64,000 nt of DNA from DMER01 sp003451645 (GTDB taxonomy: Bacteria > Pseudomonadota > Alphaproteobacteria > Micropepsales > Micropepsaceae). The notes under the pieces were generated by a model, which was not told where the DNA came from, did not search any database, and saw only the letters and a list, made by a program, of their open reading frames with translations. The stretch covers positions 1 through 64,000 of the forward strand of contig DALYLR010000002.1 of assembly GCA_031976175.1 (NCBI GenBank), written 5' to 3'. The stretch's first letter is position 1. Each line of letters opens with the position of its first letter. Positions 52,319 to 61,525 of the stretch are shown piece after piece. The position numbers and the translations under genes are program-made.

Positions 52319-53827
52319 TCAATAGGAGACCGCGGTCGCCCGCTGAAAGCTCCAGGCCATGGTCCGGCCATGGGGGAACACGGCCGCTTGGACGTCCGCC
52401 GAGGCGATGAGTGCCCGCAAGCGCCGCCGCCGGTCCAACTGGGCGGGCAGCACGGTCCGGGGCTCCTCATAGAGCTGCAAGGCCGCAACCGCGGCGCCCC
52501 GCAGTTCCGGTTTGCTAAGCCAGGCAAGGACCAGCGCACGGGCCCCTGCATCGTCCCGGGCGCATAGGGCCGCCTCCAGGGCCGCCGGTGCGGCGTTGAG
52601 GCCTAAGGCCGCCAGCTCGTCGCGCGCCTCGGCGGCCAGCTCCTTCTGCCCAAGCACCGCCTGCGCACAGGCCGTCACCGCAAGGGCAACAGCTTGTGCC
52701 GGCGCGCTCAATCCCTCCATGTCCAGCGTCTCCAAGACGGCCAGCGCGGCCTTCGCCTGCCCCGCCCCTTCGAGGACGCGGGCGGAGGCGAGCTTGACCG
52801 CGATCGGCTCTTCCGGGAATTGCTTGAGGATCACATCGAACACGGCCGCCGCATCCTTGACCCGGCCCAAATCGGCAAAGGCATAAGCCCGCTCGATCAG
52901 GATCGCCTTGGCATAGCGTGCGCCGCCCTGCCGCCGCCGCACAGGGCCCACGGCATCGGCCGCCACTTGTGCTGCCTTCAGCGGATCACCAGCCGCCCGC
53001 AGGCCCCGCACTGCTTCAAGCGCCTCCCCGCCATGGCTGATGCCGCGGGCGACCAGCGCGTCGGCGCGCGCGCGCACCCGCTCCTGCATGAGCTGCGGCG
53101 TCAGCGCGGCGATCTCTGGCAACGCCCAAAGAGGCTCAAAGCGGCGGTCCGCGAGCAGTGCCACAAAGGCCGCAGGTGTCTCCAGAAACTTGGCTTCCTG
53201 CACTGCTTGCGGCAGCTGGCCTGCCCCGGTCAGGACAGCGATATGCCGGAGCCGCAGCGTGTCGTCCGTCTTGCCGCCATAAAGGCCCTGATAGCCCTCG
53301 CTGGTCAGTTTGGCGAGCACCTTGGCATAAAGCGGCTTGTCGCCCGCCCGCTCCAGCCCATTGAGGATCGTCTCCACGACCGGAAGGGCGACGGCATTCA
53401 GATCGCTGATGCGCGCCTTGGGTACATCAAGCATGACCTGCGCGCCTGCCGCCCAGCGCTGCCGCAAAGCGAGGATCGAGATCAGCGATTTGAAATTATA
53501 GCCGCTCGCCGCACCTGCATAGCGCTGCCGGGCGAGTGCCTCTGCCTCACTCCCACGCCCGGCGCTGACCAGCGCCCGCGCACGCAAATGATGCGCCCAA
53601 TCGGAAAGGTCCGGTGTCAGATATTCAGACTTCAGCACTGCATCCAGATCGCCCAGCGCGCCTTGCCCGCGGGCTTGATCAATCGTGGCCGCCGCCCGTT
53701 CCAGCCTGGCTTGCACCAGGGCGCGGGAGGTCAGCGGCGGATCGGGCGCCACCTCTTGCTGCGCGCCAGCCAGGCCCGCGCACAAAAGCCACACCGCCGC
53801 AACGATCCGTCCCCAAACCATGTTCAT
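52319..53827 (-). CDS. Exported helical-repeat (TPR-like) protein
   Basis: A 502-residue protein with a signal peptide (MNMVWGRIVAAVWLLCAGLAGA) and an Ala/Leu-rich array of helical hairpins in the style of tetratricopeptide repeats, for example AYAFADLGRVKDAAAVFDVILKQFPEEP and AKAALAVLETLDMEG. No enzymatic domain is seen. It should be periplasmic and could act as a scaffold. It is transcribed away from the aquaporin gene (121-bp divergent gap). The family could not be named. Confidence 0.72.
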   Translation of the reverse strand: MNMVWGRIVAAVWLLCAGLAGAQQEVAPDPPLTSRALVQARLERAAATIDQARGQGALGDLDAVLKSEYLTPDLSDWAHHLRARALVSAGRGSEAEALARQRYAGAASGYNFKSLISILALRQRWAAGAQVMLDVPKARISDLNAVALPVVETILNGLERAGDKPLYAKVLAKLTSEGYQGLYGGKTDDTLRLRHIAVLTGAGQLPQAVQEAKFLETPAAFVALLADRRFEPLWALPEIAALTPQLMQERVRARADALVARGISHGGEALEAVRGLRAAGDPLKAAQVAADAVGPVRRRQGGARYAKAILIERAYAFADLGRVKDAAAVFDVILKQFPEEPIAVKLASARVLEGAGQAKAALAVLETLDMEGLSAPAQAVALAVTACAQAVLGQKELAAEARDELAALGLNAAPAALEAALCARDDAGARALVLAWLSKPELRGAAVAALQLYEEPRTVLPAQLDRRRRLRALIASADVQAAVFPHGRTMAWSFQRATAVSY

Positions 53828-53948
53828 CCAATTCCACCGTCCCCATCCCCAGGAAACACGTGGTAGGTTGCAGAATCAACAAGGGCGCAAGCAGAGCCCA
53901 TGATTTGGTCATCTCTGTGGTCGTCCAGCCGCATTTTTGGAGGATGCA

Positions 53949-54650
53949 ATGGATCTATCCCGGAAGATTGCTGCTGAGTTCCTCGGTACATTCTGGCTCG
54001 TGCTCGGCGGCTGCGGAAGCGCCGTGCTCGCCGCCAACATCGCAGGAGCTCCCGTCGTAAGCCTCGGATATCTGGGTGTCAGCCTCGCCTTCGGCTTGAC
54101 AGTCGTCACAGGCGCCTACGCGCTCGGGCACATCTCTGGCGGCCACTTTAACCCAGCCGTGACGCTAGGCCTTTGGACCGCGGGCAAGTTCCCGACGGGC
54201 GAGATCGTACCCTATTGGCTGGCGCAAGTTCTGGGCGCGATTGCCGGCGCATCGGTTCTGTTCCTGATCGCCTCAGGGCTTCCGGGCTTCACAGCGGGCG
54301 GCTTTGCGGCCAATGGCTATGGCGGACATTCGCCGCATGGCTATGGCTTGACCGCGAGCGCCGTGACGGAGGTCGTGATGACCTTTATGTTCCTGATCAT
54401 TATCCTCGGCGCGACGTCCAAGGCAGCGGCGCCGGGCTTTGGTGGTTTGGCGATCGGCCTGGCTTTGGTCTTGATCCATTTGATCTCGATCCCGGTGACC
54501 AACACCTCCGTCAATCCTGCGCGCTCAACGGGTCCGGCGCTCTATGCCGACAGCTGGGCTTTGGATCAGCTCTGGCTGTTCTGGGTGGCTCCGCTCGCGG
54601 GCGCCGCGCTGGCGGGCCTGCTCTGGCGCTGGCTTAGCGACGGCAAATAG
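53949..54650 (+). CDS. aqpZ: Aquaporin Z
   Basis: A 233-residue MIP-family channel with six membrane spans and both pore helices: HFNPAVTLG after GHISGG and SVNPARSTGPAL near the C-terminus. FGLTVVTGAYALGHISGGHFNPAV and ISIPVTNTSVNPARS are diagnostic for AqpZ, a water-selective channel of the inner membrane. GGAGG lies before the ATG at 53949. It is followed by cutA after 7 bp. Confidence 0.93.
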   Translation: MDLSRKIAAEFLGTFWLVLGGCGSAVLAANIAGAPVVSLGYLGVSLAFGLTVVTGAYALGHISGGHFNPAVTLGLWTAGKFPTGEIVPYWLAQVLGAIAGASVLFLIASGLPGFTAGGFAANGYGGHSPHGYGLTASAVTEVVMTFMFLIIILGATSKAAAPGFGGLAIGLALVLIHLISIPVTNTSVNPARSTGPALYADSWALDQLWLFWVAPLAGAALAGLLWRWLSDGK

Positions 54651-54657
54651 GCCGCCC

Positions 54658-54990
54658 GTGACGATCGACGATGTCGTTTGGATTTACACGACATTCCCCT
54701 CCGCCGATCACGCGGAGGAGGCGGCGGGCCAACTCGTCTCCCGCCGCCTCGCGGCTTGCGTGAACCTCATCCCCGGCATCATGGCGATCTATGAATGGCA
54801 AGGCGCGGTGCAGAAGCAGACCGAGTTTGCCTGCCTCATCAAGACAAGCCGCATGAAATCCGAATTGGCGGCTGAAGCGCTCAAGGCGATGCACCCATAC
54901 GAGACACCAGCCATTGTGGTCTTCCACGCCGACAATGCCGACCGCCGCTTTGCGGAATGGGTGAGTCGGCAAACCGGTCAAGCCAGCTAA
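54658..54990 (+). CDS. cutA: Divalent-cation tolerance protein CutA
   Basis: CutA1, 110 residues from a GTG start. The trimeric ferredoxin-like fold shows as VWIYTTFPSADHAEEAAGQLVSRRLAACVNLIPGIMAIYEWQGAVQKQTEFACLIKTS, and the HPYETPAI motif is the family signature. Its role in metal tolerance in E. coli is debated. It lies 7 bp after aqpZ on the same strand. Confidence 0.92.
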   Translation: MTIDDVVWIYTTFPSADHAEEAAGQLVSRRLAACVNLIPGIMAIYEWQGAVQKQTEFACLIKTSRMKSELAAEALKAMHPYETPAIVVFHADNADRRFAEWVSRQTGQAS

Positions 54991-55005
54991 ATGCGAGCGG
55001 CGCCG

Positions 55006-56019
55006 TCAGGCATCCGCGAGGGCCAGGAGAAAGGTGAACAACAGGGCCATCAGCAATACGAACCCATAAACCAGCATCAGCACGATGAACTTCAGAGACG
55101 TCCACCACACGCTGCGGCCATAAACCCTCAGCATTCCCATCAACACATAAACGCCCAGGATCGGCAGCACCGTCCAGGCAATCGCATTGCCGCCAAAGAA
55201 CCCAACCAGCCCCACCACAGCCGCCAACGCCACAAAGGTCACCGTGTGGACATGCAGCGAGAAGATCAGATGCTCGATATAAAAGGCCCGCGGCCGCCAA
55301 TGGAGCAGCGCCAGAAACAGGGCAAAGACCGGCACCAGCAACAACGTCATCCGTGGCAGCCAGACATTGAGCGCGGTATTGAACGCCAAAGGGTCGGCCA
55401 ATATATGCTCAAGACCGGCCGTTAGGTCGCGGGCCTTGGCGAGAAACCAGCCTTCAATCGTGCCACTCTCCGGCGGGTCGTCCCTTTGCGCCTCGTCGAT
55501 TTTTTTGCGCGCCTCGTCAAGGTTCTCCTGAACCTTGCCGGTGACCGCATTGGGAAAGCCGCCCGGCGGTGGCGCAACAAGCAGGTCAAACCGCAACTCC
55601 ATCGTCTCGCCTGACATGTTGATGGAGCCAACCTTCGCGCCCGCGCGCTCTGCTGCGGCGGAGACCGCGTCCGGCAAGACTGTGCGTGCCGGAACCATCT
55701 CTACCCGGACCATCGCGACGCCGGTCATCTCCAGCGCGACAAAGAAGACCAGAGTGGCAATGATAAAAGTCCGGAAGGGCGGCAACACTGACGCCCGCTG
55801 CCCAGCATTATAGATGCGGGTGAACTCGCCGGGATCGGTGAACAAGAGCCATAACGTGCGCAAGGTCCGGCTATCATAGGAAAAGACCGAATCCAGGAAC
55901 TCGCCAACGATCCACCAAAAGGGTTTGTGCAGGTCGACTGCCTTTTGGCCACAGACATGGCAGAAGGGACCGCTCAGCGCAGTCCCGCAATTGGCACAGT
56001 TGGCTTTATCCCGCTCCAT
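55006..56019 (-). CDS. Zinc-ribbon membrane protein (DUF3667-like)
   Basis: A 337-residue protein that begins with a cysteine ribbon (CANCGTALSGPFCHVCGQKA, residues 8-27) followed by the W-rich segment HKPFWWIVGEFLDSVFSYDSRTLRT typical of DUF3667. Four or five membrane spans follow, with a large hydrophilic loop (about 120-220). The function is unknown. The ATG at 56019 lies inside the end of the MaoC-like gene (14-bp overlap), so it is translated together with the hydratase genes upstream. Confidence 0.78.
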   Translation of the reverse strand: MERDKANCANCGTALSGPFCHVCGQKAVDLHKPFWWIVGEFLDSVFSYDSRTLRTLWLLFTDPGEFTRIYNAGQRASVLPPFRTFIIATLVFFVALEMTGVAMVRVEMVPARTVLPDAVSAAAERAGAKVGSINMSGETMELRFDLLVAPPPGGFPNAVTGKVQENLDEARKKIDEAQRDDPPESGTIEGWFLAKARDLTAGLEHILADPLAFNTALNVWLPRMTLLLVPVFALFLALLHWRPRAFYIEHLIFSLHVHTVTFVALAAVVGLVGFFGGNAIAWTVLPILGVYVLMGMLRVYGRSVWWTSLKFIVLMLVYGFVLLMALLFTFLLALADA

Positions 56020-56503
56020 CCGGTTTCCGGGGGAACAACCCCTGCCCCACAAAACTAATCACCAGATCGCCATGTTGATTATGCCCCGTATTCAGTGACC
56101 GGATCAACCCAAGATCGGTGCGGGATTTGAGCAGCACTTTGTCTTTTGTCTCGGTCGCATAGCTCACTGTGTCCCCCGGGCGAACGGGCTGAAGCCAGCG
56201 CAAATCCAGAAAGCCGGGCGAAACCCCGCCGCCGCGCTGCTGCCGCTCATCTAGCCCGGCCGCGGCGAACTGAGCCTGGCGGTAGCGCACCATCAACTTC
56301 ATCCAGATGGCGGCCGTATGCCAGCCGCTGGCAATCAGGCCGCCATAGGGCGATGCCGCCGCTGCCTCTTCATCGACGTGGAAGGTTTGCGGATCATAGG
56401 CCCTGGCAAAGGTAATGATATCCTCCCGGGTAAAGGTCCATTGACCGAGTTCCGTACGCACGCCGAGCTCAATATCCTCCAACCACAACGACCGGACGTT
56501 CAT
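56006..56503 (-). CDS. MaoC-like hydratase, gene 2 of a pair
   Basis: A 165-residue hot-dog-fold protein with the MaoC/R-specific enoyl-CoA hydratase signature: FARAYDPQTFHVDEEAAAASPYGGLIASGWHTAAI (catalytic Asp and His) and FLDLRWLQPVRPGDTVSY. It resembles the neighbouring gene, and the pair may form a heterodimer or two separate hydratases. The ATG at 56503 has GAGGTG before it and overlaps the first gene of the pair by 4 bp. Confidence 0.87.
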   Translation of the reverse strand: MNVRSLWLEDIELGVRTELGQWTFTREDIITFARAYDPQTFHVDEEAAAASPYGGLIASGWHTAAIWMKLMVRYRQAQFAAAGLDERQQRGGGVSPGFLDLRWLQPVRPGDTVSYATETKDKVLLKSRTDLGLIRSLNTGHNQHGDLVISFVGQGLFPRKPDGAG

Positions 56504-56967
56504 GGGCGCACCTCGCGCCGGGCCAGGATCGTCGTGGCATCCAATGTCATCACCACCTCGCCTTGCTGATTGATGAGTTCCCACAGCATGGCCACATAAC
56601 CCCGATCAGCCTTTGACTGGGATGGGCGGGCGGAGTTGACGGTCCGGCGCATGGTCAGCCGGTCGCCAGGTCTCACGGGCTTGCGCCAACGCACCTCAGC
56701 TATGCCGGGCGAGCCCAATGCCGCACTGTCCAGCAAAAACCAGTCGCAAGCCATGCGCATGGCGATCGCGCAGGAATGCCAGCCGCTGGCGCTCAAGCCC
56801 TTCAAAACGGAGGCCTCTGCTGCAGCATCATCCAAATGATGGGGCTGTGGGTCATATTCGGATGCAAAGGCAATCACCTCCTCCCGGGTGATCAGCCGGT
56901 CGCCCCAGCTTTCTGGCGGTCCGGGCACGAAATCCTCGAAATAGTATTTGGGTTGGCGTTTTGTCAT
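56500..56967 (-). CDS. MaoC-like hydratase, gene 1 of a pair
   Basis: A 155-residue MaoC-family protein. FASEYDPQPHHLDDAAAEASVLKGLSASGWHSCAI is the hydratase motif with Asp and His, and EVRWRKPVRPGDRL is the second conserved block. It shares these with the downstream gene, so the two arose by duplication. Substrates would be enoyl-CoA or enoyl-acyl thioesters. The start at 56967 follows a short AGG-type site. Confidence 0.86.
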   Translation of the reverse strand: MTKRQPKYYFEDFVPGPPESWGDRLITREEVIAFASEYDPQPHHLDDAAAEASVLKGLSASGWHSCAIAMRMACDWFLLDSAALGSPGIAEVRWRKPVRPGDRLTMRRTVNSARPSQSKADRGYVAMLWELINQQGEVVMTLDATTILARREVRP

Positions 56968-57017
56968 GGAGGCCTGATAAGTTAAAAGTGATGGTGATCC
57001 ACCAAGGGTGAACGCAA

Positions 57018-57830
57018 ATGGAACTGGTTTCAATTGGCCTTGGCGTCCTGGTGCTGTTGGTCCTCGGCGGCCTGAGCGCCTATCTTGGGAAGCTCTTGCG
57101 CAGTTCGATCATCGCAGGCTTACTCTTCGCCGGAACGATTGCGCTCGCCTTCATGACCTACCGCTATATGGGCCCGTGGGTTGCGCTAACCTTGGCGCTG
57201 AAATCTCCGGGCAACCCGCTCTACGCCATCGCACAGCGTAGCCCCGATGTTAGCGACATGCTGCAGCTTGAGCTCTACAACGCTTATCTGCGCGGCGGCC
57301 AGGCGGAGATGGAGCGCAAGGCGCGCGAACTCGGCCGCGAGTATATCCGTGAGCAGAACATCTTCCTGGGCGTCGCCAACGCAGATGACGCGACGGTCAA
57401 TGAGACATTCTCTTTCTTCCGGATGGTGCTTGCGCGCGGCGAAACAGCGGCACCAGAAAAATGCGGGGAGTTCTTAGGCGGCGGCACTTCAGTGGCGTTT
57501 GAGGATTTGGGCCTAACGCCTGATGAACGCACACAAGCCAACGCCACCATGACGAAAATCCTGTCACTGCCCAAGGCTGATGAGCGCACAGCACCGCCAC
57601 CCTGGGCCCGCGATGGCGGCCCCGCTTTGCAGGCGATCTTAAGGCGCCTGATGGGTGGCAGCGATTTCGATCCGGAGCTGATCGATCGGAACCCAAGCAC
57701 ACTCGACCGCGATCAGAAGATCATGAAATGCAAGACCGTCAACCGCCTCTTTGAAGCACTTGACGGTGCGCCAGAGCCCGCAAGGTTGAGGCTGATCCGG
57801 GGTCTCTTCGCCCGGATGGGCCAAAGCTAA
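57018..57830 (+). CDS. Membrane-anchored hypothetical protein
   Basis: A 270-residue protein with two N-terminal membrane spans (about 5-25 and 32-50) and a soluble helical part with two cysteines (KCGEFLGG and KCKTVNRL). I do not recognise a family. FFRMVLARGETAAPEKCGEFLGGG and a charged linker with DERTAPPPW are its main features. It diverges from the MaoC-like pair and meets ychF with a 4-bp overlap at its stop. Confidence 0.7.
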   Translation: MELVSIGLGVLVLLVLGGLSAYLGKLLRSSIIAGLLFAGTIALAFMTYRYMGPWVALTLALKSPGNPLYAIAQRSPDVSDMLQLELYNAYLRGGQAEMERKARELGREYIREQNIFLGVANADDATVNETFSFFRMVLARGETAAPEKCGEFLGGGTSVAFEDLGLTPDERTQANATMTKILSLPKADERTAPPPWARDGGPALQAILRRLMGGSDFDPELIDRNPSTLDRDQKIMKCKTVNRLFEALDGAPEPARLRLIRGLFARMGQS

Positions 57831-58930
57831 TTCGCAAAGCGGAAGTGCATCACATCACCGTCGGCGACAGTATAGTCCTTGCCTTCGAGGCGCATCTTGC
57901 CGGCGTCTTTGGCACCCACTTCGCCATTAAGCGTGACATAGTCGTTATACGCGATGGTCTCGGCACGGATGAAGCCTTTTTCGAAGTCCGTGTGGATGAC
58001 GCCAGCCGCTTGCGGCGCCCGCATGCCCCGGATGATGGTCCAGGCGCGCGTCTCCTTTGGCCCCACCGTAAAGTAGGTGATGAGCCCCAATAGATCATAG
58101 CCTGCCCGGATCAAGCGGTTGAGGCCAGGTTCTTGCAGACCCAGCTCCTCAAGAAACGCGGCACGTTCATCGGCGGACAACATGGCAATCTCGGACTCGA
58201 TTTTGGCTGAGATGGCAACAAAGGCCGCCCCCTCCTCCGCCGCACGTTTGGCGACCCGGTCCGACTGGGCGTTGCCCTTGGCGGCACTCGCCTCTTCCAC
58301 ATTGGCGACATAGACCACAGGCTTGGCGGTCAGAAGCATCAATTGCCGGTAGGCCAGCACTTGTTCGTCGCTCAGCGATTTGAGGGCCGAACGCGCAGGC
58401 TTGCCCTCGCGCAGAAGGGCGAGCGCAATGGTCATCACCTCCAACTGCGCCTTGGCTTCCTTGTCGCCAGTCTTGGCCTTTTTCTCTGTGTTCGCCAGGC
58501 GCCGTTCGAGGCTTTCAAGATCGGCCAGCATGAGTTCCGTCTCGACCGTTTCAGCATCCGCGAGCGGATCGATCCGCCCTTCCACATGGGTGATGTCGCC
58601 GTCCTCAAAACAGCGCAGCACATAGGCGACCGCATCCACCTCGCGGATATGCGAGAGGAACTGATTGCCCAGGCCCTCGCCCTTGCTGGCCCCCCGCACG
58701 AGGCCCGCAATATCGACAAAGGTCAGGCGGGTCGGGATGATTTGCTGAGACTTGCCAATCTTGGCGAGCGCGTCGAGGCGGGGATCGGGCACCGCTACTT
58801 CGCCGACATTGGGCTCGATGGTGCAAAATGGATAGTTTGCGGCCTGCGCAGCCGCCGTTTGCGTCAACGCGTTGAAGAGGGTCGATTTGCCCACATTGGG
58901 CAGTCCAACGATACCAAGCTTAAATCCCAT
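57827..58930 (-). CDS. ychF: Ribosome-binding ATPase YchF
   Basis: YchF (OLA1 family), 367 residues. The P-loop is GLPNVGKSTLFNAL (10-23), Switch II DIAGLVRGASKGEGLGNQFL is followed by the ATP-preferring NVEE in VYVANVEEAS, and the C-terminal TGS domain (EKGFIRAETIAYNDYV, ending DGDVMHFRFAN) is intact. It binds the 70S ribosome and is linked to oxidative stress. It follows pth by 20 bp on the same strand, the usual gene order. Confidence 0.94.
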   Translation of the reverse strand: MGFKLGIVGLPNVGKSTLFNALTQTAAAQAANYPFCTIEPNVGEVAVPDPRLDALAKIGKSQQIIPTRLTFVDIAGLVRGASKGEGLGNQFLSHIREVDAVAYVLRCFEDGDITHVEGRIDPLADAETVETELMLADLESLERRLANTEKKAKTGDKEAKAQLEVMTIALALLREGKPARSALKSLSDEQVLAYRQLMLLTAKPVVYVANVEEASAAKGNAQSDRVAKRAAEEGAAFVAISAKIESEIAMLSADERAAFLEELGLQEPGLNRLIRAGYDLLGLITYFTVGPKETRAWTIIRGMRAPQAAGVIHTDFEKGFIRAETIAYNDYVTLNGEVGAKDAGKMRLEGKDYTVADGDVMHFRFAN

Positions 58931-58950
58931 CTGAACCCACTTTCATTTTG

Positions 58951-59538
58951 TCAGGGTGCTTGCGCCAGCAGCGCCACTTTGTTCATGAACCCCACATCGT
59001 CCGGAACTGCAAGCAAAGGCGCAGCCTGCGCTACCGCATCGATCAGGCGGTCCACCCAGGCGGTACGCTCAGCCTTGCTGAAATTGCTCAAGACATGCGC
59101 CTGCACAAGAGCTTTGTCGCCCGGATGACCAATGCCCAGCCGCACCCGGCGGAATTCGATCCCGACATGCGCAGCGACGGACTTGATCCCATTATGGCCT
59201 GCCGCTCCGCCCCCTGTTTTGACCCGAACCTTGCCAGGCTCCAGGTCAAGCTCGTCATAGATGACCACGGTTTGCCGCAGGGTGACCTTGTAGAACAAGG
59301 CAGCCTGCCCCACCGACCGGCCGCTGTCGTTCATAAAAGTCATGGGTTTCAACAACAAAGTCTTGACTGACCCTGCCGCCGTGGGCAGCGCACCTTCGCA
59401 GACTTCGCCCTGGAACCGGTTGCGCCAAGGGCCGAAGTTGTGCGCGGACGCGATGGCATCCACGCACATGAAGCCGATGTTGTGCCGGTGGCCAGCATAG
59501 GACCCGCCAGGATTGCCAAGGCCAGCGATGAGCAACAT
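58951..59538 (-). CDS. pth: Peptidyl-tRNA hydrolase
   Basis: Pth, 195 residues, rescues tRNA from drop-off peptidyl-tRNA. LIAGLGNPGGSYAGHRHNIGF contains the conserved Asn and catalytic His (HRHNIGF), FMNDSGRSVG and the Asp in YDELDLEPGKVRVKTGGGAAGHNGIKS are diagnostic. It lies 51 bp after rplY on the same strand, then ychF. Confidence 0.95.
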   Translation of the reverse strand: MLLIAGLGNPGGSYAGHRHNIGFMCVDAIASAHNFGPWRNRFQGEVCEGALPTAAGSVKTLLLKPMTFMNDSGRSVGQAALFYKVTLRQTVVIYDELDLEPGKVRVKTGGGAAGHNGIKSVAAHVGIEFRRVRLGIGHPGDKALVQAHVLSNFSKAERTAWVDRLIDAVAQAAPLLAVPDDVGFMNKVALLAQAP

Positions 59539-59589
59539 CGGATGCGACCTCGGCGGCTTCTCGCGGTCCAGCGGAGGCGCTGACCCAGG

Positions 59590-60366
59590 TTACTTCTTCT
59601 TGGCCGGAGCTGCCGCAGGTTTGGCTGCAGCAGCCGGAGCCTTGCCGCCCGCCGCCGGGGCTTTGCCCGCAGCCGCTGCAGGCGCCTTGCCACCCGCCGC
59701 AGGGGCCTTGCCCGCTGCCGCTGCGGGCGCCTTGCCGGCTGCTGCCCCTGCTGCCGCAGCGTCAGGAGCGGCCGCAGCTGCCGCTGCTTCGTTATAGGTT
59801 GTCGGCGGCGCGATGGTTGCAACGGTAAAGTCACGGTTGGCGATCACCGGCTTCACGCCTTCCGGCAATTTGAAGGCCGAGATGTGCAAGCTGTCCGCGA
59901 TGTCATACTCCTTCAGATCGGCCTCAATGAAGGTCGGGATGCGGTCGGCCGGGCAGTAGAGTTCCACCTCGTGGCGCACGATGTTCAGCACGCCGCCCTT
60001 CTTCAGTCCTGGGCTTTCTTCCTGGTTCTTGAAGTGCACGGGGATGAAGAGCTTGATCCGCGCCCCTTCGACAAGACGCATGAAATCCGCGTGCACGGGC
60101 TGATCGGTCACGGGGTGCAGCTGCACCTCTCGCGGAATGACGCGCTGTTTCTCGCCGTCAATGTCCAGCACGAAGATGGTCGAAAGAAAGCGCCCTTTTA
60201 GATAGTTCAGCGTCAACTCCCGGCCATTGACCGAGATATGCTCAGGGCCCTTTGCGCCGCCATAAACAACGGCGGGGATTCGTCCGCTGCGGCGGGCTGC
60301 ACGCGCGGCCCCCGTTCCGGTGCCAGGACGCGCTTTTGCTTCGAGAGTGGTTGGTGTCGCAGTCAT
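59590..60366 (-). CDS. rplY: Ribosomal protein L25/Ctc family with Ala-rich tail
   Basis: A 258-residue L25 general-stress-type ribosomal protein that binds 5S rRNA. The N-terminal domain starts LEAKARPGTGTGAARAARRSGRIPAVVYGG and the CTC domain continues to about residue 185 (PIANRDFTVATIAPP-like end). The last 70 residues are low-complexity Ala/Pro/Lys, with the unit GKAPAA present five times in two alternating versions. Such Lys/Ala tails are common on alphaproteobacterial L25, but this one is strikingly regular. The ATG at 60366 is preceded by AAGGG; an upstream ATG is not supported. Confidence 0.93.
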   Translation of the reverse strand: MTATPTTLEAKARPGTGTGAARAARRSGRIPAVVYGGAKGPEHISVNGRELTLNYLKGRFLSTIFVLDIDGEKQRVIPREVQLHPVTDQPVHADFMRLVEGARIKLFIPVHFKNQEESPGLKKGGVLNIVRHEVELYCPADRIPTFIEADLKEYDIADSLHISAFKLPEGVKPVIANRDFTVATIAPPTTYNEAAAAAAAPDAAAAGAAAGKAPAAAAGKAPAAGGKAPAAAAGKAPAAGGKAPAAAAKPAAAPAKKK

Positions 60367-60489
60367 GAATTGAACCCTTTCAGGCGTGCGACGTAAGCGC
60401 ACCCTTATCTTGTTCGAAGGTGAAAAGAGCGCAGCTTGTTACAGGAAACCTCGCCCGATTGCAAATCCCGCGGTTGCCGCGCGAAAGCA

Positions 60490-61422
60490 CTAGTCAAAGA
60501 GGCTCGAGACGCTCTTTTCCTCGGAAATACGACGGATCGCCTCGCCAATCAGATGCGCGATAGGCAACACCCGGATATTCGGCACGCTTTTCACCATGTC
60601 TGTGATTGCGATCGTATCGGTGATTACAAGCTCCTTGAGCATCGAACCTTTGATCCGCGCAAGTGCCCCGCCCGACAGCACGCCATGGGTGATATAGGCG
60701 TAAGCGGCGACGGCGCCCTTGCTCAACAGGGCCTCCGCAGCATTGCAGAGCGTCCCGCCTGAATCGACGATGTCGTCGATCAGGATGCAGATCCGCCCCC
60801 GCACGTCGCCGATGATATTCATCACCTCAGATTCGCCCGCACGTTCGCGCCGTTTATCGACGATGGCCAGATCGGCATTGATCCGCTTGGCGAGGTTGCG
60901 CGCACGCACAACACCACCCACGTCTGGCGAGACAACCACCAAGTCCTGCCCCTCAAAGCGGTGCTTGATATCCCGCTCAAAGACTGGTGCTGCGAACAGA
61001 TTGTCGGTTGGAATATCAAAGAACCCTTGTATTTGCCCGGCATGCAAATCAACCGTCAGCATGCGGCCGGTGCCGGAATGGGTGATCAGATTGGCGACAA
61101 GCTTCGCGGAGATCGGCGTCCGGGGCAGCGTCTTGCGATCCTGCCGCGCGTATCCAAAATAGGGCATGACGGCCGTGATCCGGCGGGCCGAGGAGCGGCG
61201 GAGCGCATCAACGCAGATTAGCAACTCCATCAAATGGTCATTGGCCGGAAAGGACGTCGACTGGATGACGAAGACATCCTCGCCGCGAACATTTTCTTGG
61301 ATTTCGACGTAGACCTCCATGTCGGCAAACCGCCTGACAATGGCCTTGGTCAGCGGCACATTCAAATAGCCCGAGATCGCGTCCGCCAGAGCCCGGTTGC
61401 TATTCCCAGCCAAAAGCTTCAT
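60490..61422 (-). CDS. prs: Ribose-phosphate pyrophosphokinase
   Basis: PRPP synthetase, 310 residues, transfers pyrophosphate from ATP to ribose 5-phosphate. MKLLAGNSNRALA starts the fold, the ATP and catalytic regions are RFADMEVYVEIQENVRGEDVF and PYFGYARQDRK, and VVVSPDVGGVVRARNLAKRI and the PRPP loop LIDDIVDSGGTL are the PRPP-synthetase signatures. The ATG at 61422 agrees with known N-termini; the open frame runs 62 codons further upstream. PRPP feeds NadC and purine synthesis elsewhere. Confidence 0.95.
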   Translation of the reverse strand: MKLLAGNSNRALADAISGYLNVPLTKAIVRRFADMEVYVEIQENVRGEDVFVIQSTSFPANDHLMELLICVDALRRSSARRITAVMPYFGYARQDRKTLPRTPISAKLVANLITHSGTGRMLTVDLHAGQIQGFFDIPTDNLFAAPVFERDIKHRFEGQDLVVVSPDVGGVVRARNLAKRINADLAIVDKRRERAGESEVMNIIGDVRGRICILIDDIVDSGGTLCNAAEALLSKGAVAAYAYITHGVLSGGALARIKGSMLKELVITDTIAITDMVKSVPNIRVLPIAHLIGEAIRRISEEKSVSSLFD

Positions 61423-61525
61423 CGCCAGCCCCCACAAATTGCCAACACGGTGAGACTGGGCCAGGTGCCCAAGGCGAACCGCGGCGCGTTGATAGCAATC
61501 AAGCCTCGCACATGCAACAAAACCG

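Noticed and set aside
59590..59800. A short tandem repeat that looked like a CRISPR or VNTR array.
   Set aside because: It is in frame within the L25 gene and codes for a regular Ala/Pro/Lys tail.
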